A model generated the notes under the pieces. It worked only from the letters and a program-made list of their open reading frames with translations. It made no database searches and was not told the DNA's origin. The translations under genes and the position numbers were made by a program. A stretch of DNA of 16,818 nucleotides from contig CAZKJF010000019.1 of the NCBI GenBank assembly GCA_964553025.1, positions 1 through 16,818 of the forward strand, written 5' to 3'. The stretch is from 2-01-FULL-49-17 sp964553025. GTDB taxonomy: Bacteria; Patescibacteriota; Minisyncoccia; 2-02-FULL-40-12; GWA2-44-9. The number at the start of each line of letters is the position of its first letter. Position 1 is the first letter of the stretch. Of this stretch, positions 1 through 5,721 are shown in pieces.

Positions 1-98
1 CCGTCAATGAGGCCCGTCCGATGACGGACCGACCGATGCGCCGCCCGGGTGGGTTTGGCCGAGGTCCTCGAACCTTCCGCAGCAACGACGAGATGTAA
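1..98 (+). CDS. 3' end of an RG/RP-rich protein (partial)
   Basis: The frame from base 3 is open from the window edge to a TAA at 96-98 and reads as an Arg/Gly/Pro-rich tail (…MRRPGGFGRGPRTF…DEM). A strong intrinsic terminator starts 6 nt after the stop, which is what one expects behind a real gene end. Such tails are common on RNA-binding proteins, for example RNA helicases and some ribosomal protein extensions, but no domain is visible, so the function is not assigned. The alternative is that this is the end of a structured RNA gene. Confidence 0.4.
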   Translation, partial: VNEARPMTDRPMRRPGGFGRGPRTFRSNDEM

Positions 99-103
99 TC
101 TCG

Positions 104-138
104 AATCATAAAACCCCGCTTCGCGGGGTTTTATGATT
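104..138 (+). terminator. Strong intrinsic terminator, nearly symmetric
   Basis: A perfect 16-bp inverted repeat (104-119 with 123-138) has a TTC loop. The GC core CCCCGC/GCGGGG is flanked by AAAA on the left and TTTT on the right, so it could terminate in either direction. It ends the partial gene at 98 and isolates the following unit. Confidence 0.85.
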
Positions 139-156
139 GCCAAAAATCTGATATGA

Positions 157-537
157 ATGATACTGATGAAATTCAACGCGCCCAAAAATGACGCCAAATA
201 CCATTGGACGAACCATGTCGTTCGGAAGATGGCTCAATACGGTCTCTCGGCTGATCGAGTGAAGCGCGTCATCCGTGCGCCGACGAGGATGGAAGAAGGC
301 ATCGCGTCCGGCACGCTTGCTGCGATGCAGCCGGCCGGTTCCAAGCAAAAACCCAGCGAAGTCTGGGTCATGTACGCAACCAAAAGGCCAGCTCAAAAGA
401 AAGCAGCCAACCTCATCGGCCAGGGTCCGAAGAAGGTTATCATTACCGCCTGGCGGTATCCGGGCGTAAGTCCGATCCGAGAGCAGATTCCCATTCCGGC
501 GGATATTTTGGAAGAATTAAAGACGATTAAATATTAA
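157..537 (+). CDS. Small DUF4258-like hypothetical protein
   Basis: A 126-aa soluble protein. The N-terminal HWTNHVVRKMAQYGLSADRV is like the opening helix of DUF4258 proteins (His…Arg/Lys-Met…Gly-(I/L)-S…V), followed by strands around VWVMYA and KVIITAWRYPG. DUF4258 is related to small RelE/BrnT-fold proteins, but no toxin active site is clear and no antitoxin gene is next to it, so a toxin role is not supported. Two ATGs (157 and 166) are possible and neither has a Shine-Dalgarno. It ends 5 nt before the endonuclease IV start, so the two are probably co-transcribed. Family assignment is by pattern only. Confidence 0.75.
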   Translation: MILMKFNAPKNDAKYHWTNHVVRKMAQYGLSADRVKRVIRAPTRMEEGIASGTLAAMQPAGSKQKPSEVWVMYATKRPAQKKAANLIGQGPKKVIITAWRYPGVSPIREQIPIPADILEELKTIKY

Positions 538-542
538 CTACG

Positions 543-1370
543 ATGCGACGAATCGGATGCCATGTTTCGATTGCGGGAGGAGTTCAGAACGCGCCGGGCC
601 GCGCCGCGGCGCTGGGCTGTGAGGTCTTTCAGATGTTTTCGCGGTCGCCGCAGGGCGGCCCGGCGGCAAAACTGACGCCGGAGATTATTGAAGCGTTCAA
701 GCGCCAGATGGCTGAACACAGCCAGCAGGCCTGCTATATTCATACGCCGTATTATATTAATTTTGCGTCCGCCGACGAGAAGACCCGCGGGAATTCGGTA
801 CGCATCGTTCGCGAAGAGCTTGAGCGGGCCAGTCTTCTGGGCGCCGCTGCGATTATGACTCATTTGGGCAGCGCCGGCGCCGGAGGCGATGAAAAAGAAG
901 CTCTCCTGCGCGCCTGCCGGTCGGTAAAAGAAATTCTGAAAGGATACAAAGGATCGGCCGAACTGCTTCTGGAAATTTCAGCCGGCGCCGGCGCAGTCAT
1001 CGGCGACCAGTTCCAGGAGGTGGCCGAGATCATGGCAGCAAGCGGCGCGACCGGCGTGTGTTTTGATTCAGCCCACGCTTTTGCCAGCGGCTATGACTTG
1101 CGGACCGCCGCGGCGATGGCCGAGACCCTTCATGCCGTTCAAAAAACGATCGGCAAAAAATCTATCCGGCTCATTCACGCCAACGATTCCAAGGTTGGAC
1201 TGGGGGAACGCAAAGACCGGCACGACCATATCGGCGACGGCAAGATCGGTCGAGCCGGATTTGTCGAACTCATGCGGATATTTGACGTTGACTTTATCCT
1301 GGAAACCGAGCATGATAAAGTCATCGAAGATATCGCAGTTTTAAAAACCATTAGAAAAAGCGTTTCCTAG
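543..1370 (+). CDS. nfo: Endonuclease IV (AP endonuclease)
   Basis: A 275-aa TIM-barrel enzyme that incises DNA 5' to abasic sites in base excision repair. All nine tri-metal ligands of the family can be placed: H67, H107, E144, D175, H178, H212, D225, H227 and E254, in the contexts YIHTPYYIN, MTHLGS, LLEISAG, FDSAHAFASGYD, HANDSK, DRHDHIGDG and ILETE. Length matches the usual 280 or so residues, so the enzyme looks intact and active. It follows the DUF4258-like gene by 5 nt without an evident Shine-Dalgarno. A strong hairpin begins at its stop codon and separates it from the DUF5652-like gene. Confidence 0.96.
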   Translation: MRRIGCHVSIAGGVQNAPGRAAALGCEVFQMFSRSPQGGPAAKLTPEIIEAFKRQMAEHSQQACYIHTPYYINFASADEKTRGNSVRIVREELERASLLGAAAIMTHLGSAGAGGDEKEALLRACRSVKEILKGYKGSAELLLEISAGAGAVIGDQFQEVAEIMAASGATGVCFDSAHAFASGYDLRTAAAMAETLHAVQKTIGKKSIRLIHANDSKVGLGERKDRHDHIGDGKIGRAGFVELMRIFDVDFILETEHDKVIEDIAVLKTIRKSVS

Positions 1371-1398
1371 CTCGTCGCCGCCGAAGGCGGCGACGAGC
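1370..1398. repeat. Perfect 13-bp inverted repeat after nfo
   Basis: Bases 1370-1382 pair perfectly with 1386-1398 around a GAA loop, starting at the last base of the nfo stop codon. There is no T-run on either side, so it is a poor intrinsic terminator. It could protect the 3' end of nfo mRNA or reduce read-through into the next gene. It resembles the short-spacer perfect repeats found inside four coding genes of this window. Confidence 0.8.
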
Positions 1399-1404
1399 AT
1401 CCGA

Positions 1405-1746
1405 ATGCTTTTCCGTTTCATGTACTACGGCAGCTTTGGCGGCCACTCGTTCATCAGCGGGCCGTCGGTGTTCGGGTTCGGCATCCTATTTGCGGCAATC
1501 GCACTTTGGTCGTTATTTTGGAAGGGCTGGGCATTGTGGAAATCGGCGCGCTTAGGCAACAAAATCTGGTTCGTCGTTCTGCTCTTGGTCAATACGCTCG
1601 GCATTCTTGATATCCTTTATATTTATTTCTTTTCCGAAAATAAGAAAGTTACTATGAAAGGATTGGAAGACATGATGAAGCCGGCCGAACCGGTTAAGGA
1701 AGAGAAGCACGAGCATCATGCCGAACATCATCACGAACAAAAATAG
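1405..1746 (+). CDS. DUF5652-like two-helix membrane protein, His-rich tail
   Basis: A 113-aa protein with two hydrophobic helices (about 22-39 and 53-76). The pattern WKGWALWKSAR…IWFVVLLLVNTLGILDILY is the hallmark of the DUF5652 family seen in Patescibacteria. The C-terminal 20 residues are charged and His-rich (HEHHAEHHH), which could bind a metal ion such as Zn, Ni or Cu; that is an inference. Function is unknown. It follows nfo behind a hairpin and its stop lies only 3 nt from the stop of the convergent tgt gene. Confidence 0.85.
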   Translation: MLFRFMYYGSFGGHSFISGPSVFGFGILFAAIALWSLFWKGWALWKSARLGNKIWFVVLLLVNTLGILDILYIYFFSENKKVTMKGLEDMMKPAEPVKEEKHEHHAEHHHEQK

Positions 1747-1749
1747 CCG

Positions 1750-2958
1750 CTAGTTCTGTTTGGAAAAATAAAATTCTTTCAGAACATCATGACGAAACGT
1801 ATCATACGTTTCGTTTTTGATTGCGGCGCGAATGTCGCGAAGCAATTTATTGAAAAACCACATATTATGCATGAGGCAGAATCGCTGGCCCCGCGCGTTG
1901 CGAATGCGGTCTTCGCTTTTGATCAGGGCCCGAATCGCATCCCGTGAGACGCCCTTGGCGCAGGTTGGACAGCGGCAGCCGGCTTCGATGATCGAGGAAT
2001 CGCCGACGTATTTGCCCTTGCGGATATCCATATGGCCGCCCCGGGTATAGAGCCGGCCATGCCGGGCTTCACGGGTCGGGATCACGCAATCGAAGGTATC
2101 AATGCCGTTATCAATCGCTTCAAAAACATCCGCCACTTTGCCGACCCCGAGCAAGTGCCGCGGTTTTTCTTCCGGCAGATTGGGGATGACCCATTGCAGG
2201 ATTTCAGAAATCTGTTTTTTGGTGTACGAACCGCCGATGCCGAAACCGTCGAAGGGCAGGGAGCCGATATATTTTGAACTTTGCTCCCGCAATTCAGGAT
2301 AAATGCCGCCCTGAATAATTCCGAAAAGCATTTGTTTGGCGCGCTTATTCTTTTGATTCTTGGCATGCTCGGCAAGGCAAATGCGAGCCCATTTGTCCGT
2401 TAATTCCAGTGCTTTTTTGTTGTAGGCAAAATCATCGAGCGGGGAGGTGATGTGGTCGAAAGCAAAAATAATGTCAGCGCCGATCCGGCGCTGGAGCTTC
2501 ATGGATAATTCCGGGCCGAGAAAGACCTTGCGGCCGTCGTACGTGAAGTAGACTCCTTTTTGGGTGATGCGGATTTTAGTTCGGCGGAAGCTGTCATCCG
2601 CGATCGCGTCGCCCGTCATGAATTTGCCGACCTTATGCTTGTCGCCGAAAGCGAGGGATAGGACTTGGAAGCCGCCGCTGTCGGTCATAATGGGGATTTT
2701 GGTGCCGAACGATGTATGAATAAATCCTTCTTTGAGTTTTGAAGCGACAGCTTTTTTCCAGAGATGGAATGTGTTGGCGATGAGGATTTGAGATTTAGTT
2801 TTTTTCAGGTCTGCAGGCGAGAGGTGGAGGAAACGGCCGTATGTTCCTACGAACACGTAGGCCGGCGTTTTTACCGTCCCGTGCGGCGTGCGTAAAATGC
2901 CAAGGCGAGCCTTGGTTTTAGAGTCTTTCTTGATGATTTTGAAGCCAGGGGCTTGCAT
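1750..2958 (-). CDS. tgt: tRNA-guanine transglycosylase
   Basis: The 402-aa TIM-barrel enzyme exchanges guanine 34 of GUN-anticodon tRNAs for a 7-deazaguanine base. General acid/base D93 is in MTDSGGFQ, nucleophile D290 in FDCVIPTR, and the zinc site is C328, C330, C333 and H364. Compared with E. coli/Zymomonas Tgt, the DECTP pocket segment reads FDHITS, the GGLAVGE specificity loop reads GGSYTKK (242-248), and about 25 residues are inserted after SGGFQVLSL. These changes leave preQ1 versus queuine preference open. The ATG at 2958 is chosen; an upstream GTG at 2994 would overlap the divergent glutaredoxin start and adds 12 atypical residues. No queuosine synthesis genes are in the window. Confidence 0.94.
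   Translation of the reverse strand: MQAPGFKIIKKDSKTKARLGILRTPHGTVKTPAYVFVGTYGRFLHLSPADLKKTKSQILIANTFHLWKKAVASKLKEGFIHTSFGTKIPIMTDSGGFQVLSLAFGDKHKVGKFMTGDAIADDSFRRTKIRITQKGVYFTYDGRKVFLGPELSMKLQRRIGADIIFAFDHITSPLDDFAYNKKALELTDKWARICLAEHAKNQKNKRAKQMLFGIIQGGIYPELREQSSKYIGSLPFDGFGIGGSYTKKQISEILQWVIPNLPEEKPRHLLGVGKVADVFEAIDNGIDTFDCVIPTREARHGRLYTRGGHMDIRKGKYVGDSSIIEAGCRCPTCAKGVSRDAIRALIKSEDRIRNARGQRFCLMHNMWFFNKLLRDIRAAIKNETYDTFRHDVLKEFYFSKQN
1792..1818 (+). terminator. Intrinsic terminator buried in the 3' end of tgt
   Basis: A perfect 10-bp stem (1792-1801 with 1805-1814), a TCA loop and then a run of T to 1818, all reading on the + strand. It lies about 46 nt beyond the stop of the DUF5652-like gene and inside the convergent tgt coding sequence (codons for NETYDTFRH). 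On the minus strand no T-run follows the stem, so it should stop only + strand transcription. Confidence 0.8.
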
Positions 2959-2970
2959 CGTGCGTGGGTA

Positions 2971-2979
2971 TGATATAAT
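2971..2979 (+). promoter_or_regulatory. Extended -10 promoter of the glutaredoxin gene
   Basis: TGATATAAT is a perfect TATAAT (2974-2979) with the TGn extension. Transcription would be expected to start about 7 nt downstream, at or next to the ATG at 2986, which predicts a leaderless mRNA. A weak TTGCAT lies upstream at 2953-2958 with a short 15-nt spacer. Confidence 0.7.
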
Positions 2980-2985
2980 ACTTTC

Positions 2986-3231
2986 ATGAATCACTCAATC
3001 ACCATCTACTCAACCCCGTCCTGCCATTTCTGCCACATGGCCAAGGAATATTTGAAATCGAAGAACATTTCGTTCGAAGACGTGAATGTCGGCTTCGGCG
3101 GCGACCGCGAACGCCAGAAAGAGATGATTGCCAAATCCGGCCAGCTCGGCGTGCCAGTCATCGATATTGACGGCAAGATTATTATCGGCTTCGATCGCGC
3201 CAAGATCGATAAATTGTTAGGCCTTAGCTAA
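2986..3231 (+). CDS. Glutaredoxin / NrdH-like redoxin
   Basis: An 81-aa thioredoxin-fold protein. The redox motif C13-H-F-C16 follows the first strand (ITIYSTPSC), the cis-proline is in GVPV (P57), and the end reads IDGKIIIGFD, as in the Grx/NrdH family. It would carry electrons as a dithiol, for example to ribonucleotide reductase or peroxide-reducing enzymes. The thioredoxin-reductase-like gene at 5722 is the obvious candidate reductant in this neighbourhood. The ATG coincides with the predicted transcription start. Grx versus NrdH-type cannot be settled by eye. Confidence 0.9.
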   Translation: MNHSITIYSTPSCHFCHMAKEYLKSKNISFEDVNVGFGGDRERQKEMIAKSGQLGVPVIDIDGKIIIGFDRAKIDKLLGLS

Positions 3232-3343
3232 GATAGCGAGTGAGAGTGTTTGACGGACCGTTCGGAGGCGGGCAGCCGAGAGGGAGCGTCAAAAGCCAGC
3301 AGGCTTTTGACGCTATGCGGAAAACACTCTCACTCGCTATCTT
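3230..3343. repeat. 114-nt structured intergenic element (22-bp terminal inverted repeats)
   Basis: The outer arms 3230-3251 and 3322-3343 are perfect 22-bp reverse complements, beginning within the glutaredoxin stop codon. Inside is a second perfect stem, 3285-3297 with 3302-3314 (13 bp, loop AGCA). The unit TTTGACG at 3249-3255 can also pair with CGTCAAA at 3287-3293, so an alternative fold exists. There is no T-run after the outer stem, so a simple terminator is unlikely. It could be a MITE-like or REP-like element, or a structured RNA in the SOD 5' leader. It fills nearly all of the gap between glutaredoxin and SOD. Confidence 0.85.
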
Positions 3344-3353
3344 GTAGCCATTT

Positions 3354-3935
3354 ATGAAATACGAATTACCAAAATTAGCGTACGGGTATGATGCGCTTGA
3401 GCCGTATATTGACGCGCGCACGATGGAGATTCATTACACCAAGCATCACCAGGCATATATTGATAAGCTCAATGCCGCCATCGAGAAGTATCCGGAGCTG
3501 CAGAATATGTCTGTTGAGGATTTGCTCAAAAATCTTGATTCATTGCAAGTGGAAGATGCCGATCGCGCGGCGATCCGCAATCACGGCGGGGGACATGCGA
3601 ATCACTCCCTTTTCTGGAAAATTCTTGATCCCGCCAATACAAAAGATGAAGCGCTGGCCGCCGATATCGCCGAAACATTCGGCTCGATCGACGGTTTCAA
3701 AGCGAAATTTACCGATATGGCAACCAAACTGTTCGGCGCCGGCTGGGTGTGGCTGTCGCGCGACAGTTCCGGAGCTCTGCGGCTGCAGGAATTTTCACGG
3801 CAGGATTCGCCGCATCTTAAAAACCAGGAGCCGCTTATCGGCCTTGATGTCTGGGAGCATGCGTATTATCTTAAATATCAAAACCGACGCGCCGAATACA
3901 TTGAAGCATGGTGGAAAGTTTTGAAACTCATTTAG
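3354..3935 (+). CDS. sodA: Superoxide dismutase, Mn-type
   Basis: A 193-aa cytosolic Fe/Mn-family enzyme that dismutates superoxide. Metal ligands are H27 (MEIHYTKHHQAY), H84 (HANHSLFW), D165 and H169 (LDVWEHAYY). The second-shell Gln sits in the C-terminal domain (RQDSP, Q150) and the HANH site is preceded by GGG, both marks of Mn rather than Fe enzymes (Fe types carry AAQ and NAATP instead). No signal peptide. Full length. The start lies 10 nt after the 114-nt structured element, which may form part of its leader. It is followed at once by the promoter of the next small gene. Confidence 0.95.
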   Translation: MKYELPKLAYGYDALEPYIDARTMEIHYTKHHQAYIDKLNAAIEKYPELQNMSVEDLLKNLDSLQVEDADRAAIRNHGGGHANHSLFWKILDPANTKDEALAADIAETFGSIDGFKAKFTDMATKLFGAGWVWLSRDSSGALRLQEFSRQDSPHLKNQEPLIGLDVWEHAYYLKYQNRRAEYIEAWWKVLKLI

Positions 3936-3941
3936 AGAGAT

Positions 3942-3970
3942 TTGTTATTTTTTGAGTAGTGTGGTATAAT
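3942..3970 (+). promoter_or_regulatory. Sigma70-type promoter of the 75-aa protein
   Basis: TTGTTA (3942-3947), a 17-nt spacer and a perfect TATAAT (3965-3970). This is the best promoter match in the window and starts 7 nt after the sod stop codon. It drives a single small gene. Confidence 0.8.
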
Positions 3971-3984
3971 CTTTTCAGTACATT

Positions 3985-3990
3985 GGAGGT
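3985..3990 (+). promoter_or_regulatory. Ribosome binding site GGAGGT
   Basis: GGAGGT lies 4 nt before the ATG at 3995 and fixes that ATG as the start, rather than the in-frame ATG at 3959 that would lie upstream of the predicted transcription start. It is notable because most other genes here lack any Shine-Dalgarno. Confidence 0.75.
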
Positions 3991-3994
3991 GCGA

Positions 3995-4222
3995 ATGGCA
4001 CAAAAACGTGGCGGTCTTCGGAGCAGGAAAGTGGCAGTAGCGGCGGTTGCGGTCGGTGCGATGCTCGGTTTCCAGGGCGCCAAGCGCTGGAAACGGCAGA
4101 AGTCGCCGCGGCCGCCGGCCCAACCGGCGGTTCCCAGCAGTGTCTCGCCTGATGTTCTGAAGGACATCGGCAAGACCTATGGCGCGCCGCGGCGCGCGTC
4201 ATACAGCAAAACCAATCCGTAG
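3995..4222 (+). CDS. Small basic single-pass membrane protein, unknown function
   Basis: 75 aa. A positively charged N-terminus (MAQKRGGLRSRK) is followed by one hydrophobic segment (about 13-29, VAVAAVAVGAMLGF), a basic cluster (KRWKRQK), a Pro-rich linker and a polar tail ending in KTNP. It may be a membrane anchor, or a signal peptide whose cleavage site is not obvious. No family is recognised. It has its own promoter, the clearest Shine-Dalgarno of the window and its own terminator, suggesting substantial independent expression. The 3' part contains a 16-nt self-complementary GC palindrome (4182-4197). Confidence 0.75.
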   Translation: MAQKRGGLRSRKVAVAAVAVGAMLGFQGAKRWKRQKSPRPPAQPAVPSSVSPDVLKDIGKTYGAPRRASYSKTNP

Positions 4223-4247
4223 CCCGGAGAAGTACATACCCCCGCTG

Positions 4248-4302
4248 ACTCCGTGGAAACACGAATCCCTCCCGATTCCTGTTTCCACGGAGTTTGTTTT
4301 TT
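4248..4302 (+). terminator. Intrinsic terminator of the 75-aa gene
   Basis: A perfect 14-bp stem (4248-4261 with 4280-4293) carries an inner 5-bp stem (GAATC/GATTC, 4263-4267 with 4274-4278) and is followed by TTGTTTTTT. It lies 25 nt after the stop codon and 10 nt before the end of the convergent PMT gene. The other strand has no T-run after the stem. Confidence 0.9.
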
Positions 4303-4311
4303 AAGAGAATT

Positions 4312-5685
4312 TTATAGCCAGCTTGATAGCCAGAGGTGGCCGTCGAAGGCTTGCGGCGAGAGCGGCAGGCCGTACGAGAGCGGAGCAAAATAGAGGAAGG
4401 CGAGAAGGGTAAGGAGCGTAAGGACTCCCACGGTGATGCGCGCGGAGCGAGTGTTTTCAATGCGATCCAGACAATACGCGATCATGAGAATGGCGAAGAT
4501 CAGGGCGGAGAAATAATGGTAGAGAAACATAACACGGCTGATGCCTATGAACGGCAGAAGATTAAGAGCATAGCCGCCGACGAGAAAGGCAGCGAGGCCG
4601 CGATTACGCGGCCGAGCCGAGAACAATTCAATGAAGACATACACCACGGCAATGGTTGAACCCCACCAGACAAGCGGATTGCCAAGGAGGTAAATTTTTC
4701 CTTCCAGCGGGGAAGCTAAATCGCCCAGCTGGCCGCTGTTCCAATAATAGATCGGGCGGATCATGAACGGCCAGGTGTACCATTTGGAGCCGTAGGGGTG
4801 CGTGGCTGTCAGCGTTTCGTTCGCTTCATACATTTCATGGTTAAGCTCGGTAAATTTATGGAAGAGCGACAAAGGCCGAACCGTAGGATCCCCGTATTCG
4901 GCCGAACCCTGAAGCGTCGCCCGGAACTCCGGCGTCATAAAGGCGTCGCCGTCGCCAGATTTCGTCAGCAAAGAGAAATGAACGGCGAAAACTGAAAAAT
5001 ATACGAAGAACGGTATAAGGCTGAAATAGACGACCAGACGGCCGAGCGTACGCGCGCCCCAGGCGCGCGTACGCAAAACACGGATTAATTCGACTATCCC
5101 GGCGAGTCCAAGAAAAGCCAAGCCGGTCCATTTGATGCTGGCGGCGCAGCCGCCCAAGATCGCCATGGCGAGCAGATTTTTCCAGGCGCTTCCCTTGCCG
5201 TTGCGATATCGGAAATAAAACAGCAGAGCCGCAAAGCCGAAGCACAGCAGAAACATGTCCAGCAGAATATATCTCGATTGCGCAAGAAGCGCATTGTCCA
5301 GAGCCGTAAAAATCCCGGCTGCAAAAGCCGAAAGCGGTTTCATGCCTAATTCAAGCGCCAGGAAAAAGACGATGATCGGCAGCAATGCGCCGAACAGCGA
5401 CGGCAGAAACCGCAGGATCATATACATCTGATCCGGAAACGCTTCGCCGATGGTCGCAAAACTGTAGTCGGGCTGGAAATGGAATAGCTTGGCGAAGCCT
5501 GCGATCAGCAGCTTGCCGAGCGGGGGATGGATATCGAAATAATATTGATGGGTGTAATATGCAGATATGAACTTCCCAAAGTGGACCTCATCGAATACAA
5601 TTTGATTCGGATGCCCGAAGTATGAAAAGTGGATAGCAAAGCTTGCGAGAATGAGTATAATAAGGAAAACCTTTCGGTTCAGCAT
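4312..5685 (-). CDS. PMT-family (GT39) O-mannosyltransferase-like membrane enzyme
   Basis: A 457-aa polytopic membrane protein of the GT-C fold. The first extracytoplasmic loop carries FDEVHFG (D32, E33, the catalytic/metal DE motif of PMTs), then YYFDIHPPLGKLL. RYILLDMFL and the C-terminal HPYGSKWYTWPFMIRPIYYW block are typical of the PMT and PMT_4TMC domains. The family transfers a sugar from a polyprenyl phosphate to Ser/Thr of exported proteins. No MIR domain, as in other bacterial members. The start is taken at ATG 5685; an upstream TTG at 5727 would overlap the divergent gene. It contains a perfect 13-bp inverted repeat at 5046-5074. Donor sugar and target proteins are unknown. Confidence 0.9.
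   Translation of the reverse strand: MLNRKVFLIILILASFAIHFSYFGHPNQIVFDEVHFGKFISAYYTHQYYFDIHPPLGKLLIAGFAKLFHFQPDYSFATIGEAFPDQMYMILRFLPSLFGALLPIIVFFLALELGMKPLSAFAAGIFTALDNALLAQSRYILLDMFLLCFGFAALLFYFRYRNGKGSAWKNLLAMAILGGCAASIKWTGLAFLGLAGIVELIRVLRTRAWGARTLGRLVVYFSLIPFFVYFSVFAVHFSLLTKSGDGDAFMTPEFRATLQGSAEYGDPTVRPLSLFHKFTELNHEMYEANETLTATHPYGSKWYTWPFMIRPIYYWNSGQLGDLASPLEGKIYLLGNPLVWWGSTIAVVYVFIELFSARPRNRGLAAFLVGGYALNLLPFIGISRVMFLYHYFSALIFAILMIAYCLDRIENTRSARITVGVLTLLTLLAFLYFAPLSYGLPLSPQAFDGHLWLSSWL
5046..5074. repeat. Perfect 13-bp inverted repeat inside the PMT gene
   Basis: 5046-5058 pairs with 5062-5074 with spacer CCA; the arm is GCGTACGCGCGCC. It encodes a loop segment (LRTRAWGARTL) between membrane helices. 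No T-run follows on either strand. Confidence 0.85.
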
Positions 5686-5721
5686 ACGTGTATCGTATAC
5701 TAATTCATTCCAATAATCCAG
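5686..5721. promoter_or_regulatory. 36-nt divergent promoter region
   Basis: This is all the space between the divergent PMT and thioredoxin-reductase genes, so both promoters must lie here or inside the flanking genes. On the + strand TATACT (5696-5701) is a plausible -10 with about a 14-nt leader. On the minus strand TACGAT (5697-5692) could serve. The two candidates overlap at the symmetrical GTATAC. The -35 matches are poor. Confidence 0.4.

Noticed and set aside
1..100. Possible 3' end of a structured RNA such as RNase P RNA or tmRNA
   Set aside because: No conserved core or tRNA-like end is visible, while one frame stays open with a stop just before a terminator.
157..537. Toxin of a toxin-antitoxin pair
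   Set aside because: The fold pattern is only DUF4258-like, no catalytic residues are evident and no small partner gene is adjacent; nfo follows instead.
2959..2994. GTG start for tgt at 2994
   Set aside because: It adds 12 residues not typical of Tgt and would run across the glutaredoxin promoter and start; the ATG at 2958 gives a normal N-terminus.
3388..3924. 178-aa open frame within sod
   Set aside because: It is a shifted-frame shadow of a clearly conserved SOD and its translation shows no family pattern.
3975..4460. 161-aa antisense frame across the small gene and terminator
   Set aside because: It crosses a strong terminator and the end of the PMT gene and has no recognisable protein pattern.
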